A program made the translations under genes and the position numbers. The notes beneath the pieces are model-generated. The model ran no database searches, was not told the origin of the DNA, and worked only from the letters and a program-made list of their open reading frames with translations. Shown piece after piece: positions 6,425 through 6,531 of a DNA stretch of 6,531 bases (position 1 is the stretch's first letter; each line of letters begins with the position of its first letter). The stretch lies in contig LVBC01000200.1 of assembly GCA_001604265.1 (NCBI GenBank), forward strand, positions 1 to 6,531, written 5' to 3'. The stretch is from Spirochaetales bacterium Spiro_01 (GTDB lineage: Bacteria; Spirochaetota; Spirochaetia; Sphaerochaetales; Sphaerochaetaceae).

Positions 6425-6531
6425 GTGGTGAAAAAACCGACGACAAGTCTTTTTGCAAGACTTCTCATATACTTTCTTGTGATCCTGATCGTTCCCACGA
6501 TCTCGCTCACATCCTACAATAGATCGGAAGA
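6425..6531 (+). CDS. N-terminal fragment of a membrane-anchored protein, possibly an AraC/YesM-type regulator
   Basis: A plus-strand frame opens after a TAG at 6416-6418 and stays open to the window edge. It encodes a lysine-containing N-terminus (VVKKPTTSLFAR) followed by a strongly hydrophobic stretch, LLIYFLVILIVPTISLTSY. This resembles a signal anchor or first transmembrane helix. A short basic start, then FxRLLxxFLxILxxP, is typical of membrane-bound AraC-family regulators and YesM-type sensor kinases, but the fragment is too short to assign. Start codons would be GTG at 6425 or 6428; no well-spaced ribosome binding site is visible, which lowers confidence. It is divergent from glyA, with about 43 bases between the starts. 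The last 11 bases (6521-6531) are probably sequencing adapter, so the residues RSE at the end should not be trusted. Confidence 0.45.
   Translation, partial: MVKKPTTSLFARLLIYFLVILIVPTISLTSYNRSE
6521..6531 (+). other. Probable residual Illumina adapter at the contig end
   Basis: The final 11 bases, AGATCGGAAGA, are identical to the first 11 bases of the common TruSeq adapter, and they sit exactly at the end of the window. This looks like untrimmed read-through adapter incorporated at a contig end rather than genome sequence. A chance match is possible but unlikely at this exact place. Confidence 0.8.

Noticed and set aside
4748..6458. TTGCAA hexamer shared by the ygfK upstream repeat (4748, 4758), the glyA start region (6384) and the right-end gene (6453) as a common regulator site
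   Set aside because: The same hexamer recurs many times inside the coding regions (for example near 1326, 3512 and 3628), so its presence at these sites alone is not meaningful.
6445..6463. Hairpin AAGTCTT-loop-AAGACTT on the plus strand, considered as a terminator or RNA switch
   Set aside because: The stem is only 7 bp with low GC, no T-run follows, and it lies inside the likely start of the divergent gene. It is probably incidental.

Overview
The window looks like part of a bacterial chromosome, probably from a spirochaete, perhaps a gut-associated Treponema/Sphaerochaeta relative. The main evidence is the long serine hydroxymethyltransferase, which carries an insert I associate with chlamydial and spirochaetal enzymes. 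This assignment is an inference from remembered sequences, not a search. The coding DNA has balanced base composition, while the gaps, especially bases 1-153, are AT-rich. All three complete genes lie on the minus strand, so transcription runs from high to low coordinates.

Layout, in order of transcription: (1) glyA (6381-4834) encodes serine hydroxymethyltransferase and ends in a clear intrinsic terminator (4810-4779). (2) A compact control region (4778-4673) holds a near-consensus sigma70-type promoter, TTGACT-17 bp-GATAAT. A perfect tandem 10-bp repeat sits just upstream of its -35 box. (3) ygfK (4672-1553) encodes a large iron-sulfur flavoprotein reductase of the 'putative selenate reductase subunit YgfK' family. 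(4) ssnA (1542-199) encodes an amidohydrolase-superfamily enzyme. It starts a few bases after the ygfK stop, with its ribosome binding site in the gap, and a strong hairpin terminator (182-154) follows it. So ygfK-ssnA is a self-contained two-gene operon. (5) At the right end, a divergent plus-strand reading frame begins near 6425 and runs off the window. It encodes the start of a membrane-anchored protein. (6) Bases 1-153 are AT-rich, with short repeats and no gene that I can support.

Functionally, ygfK and ssnA are the same adjacent pair, in the same order, as in the E. coli purine-catabolism region and in selenium-dependent molybdenum hydroxylase clusters of anaerobes. Such clusters have been linked to anaerobic breakdown of purines and urate. 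In purine-fermenting anaerobes glycine is an end product that SHMT can convert to serine, so the neighbouring glyA could be a metabolic partner. It has its own transcription unit, however, so the link is only suggestive.

The last 11 bases of the window, AGATCGGAAGA, are identical to the start of the standard Illumina TruSeq adapter. The right end is therefore probably the end of a contig with untrimmed adapter rather than genomic sequence.
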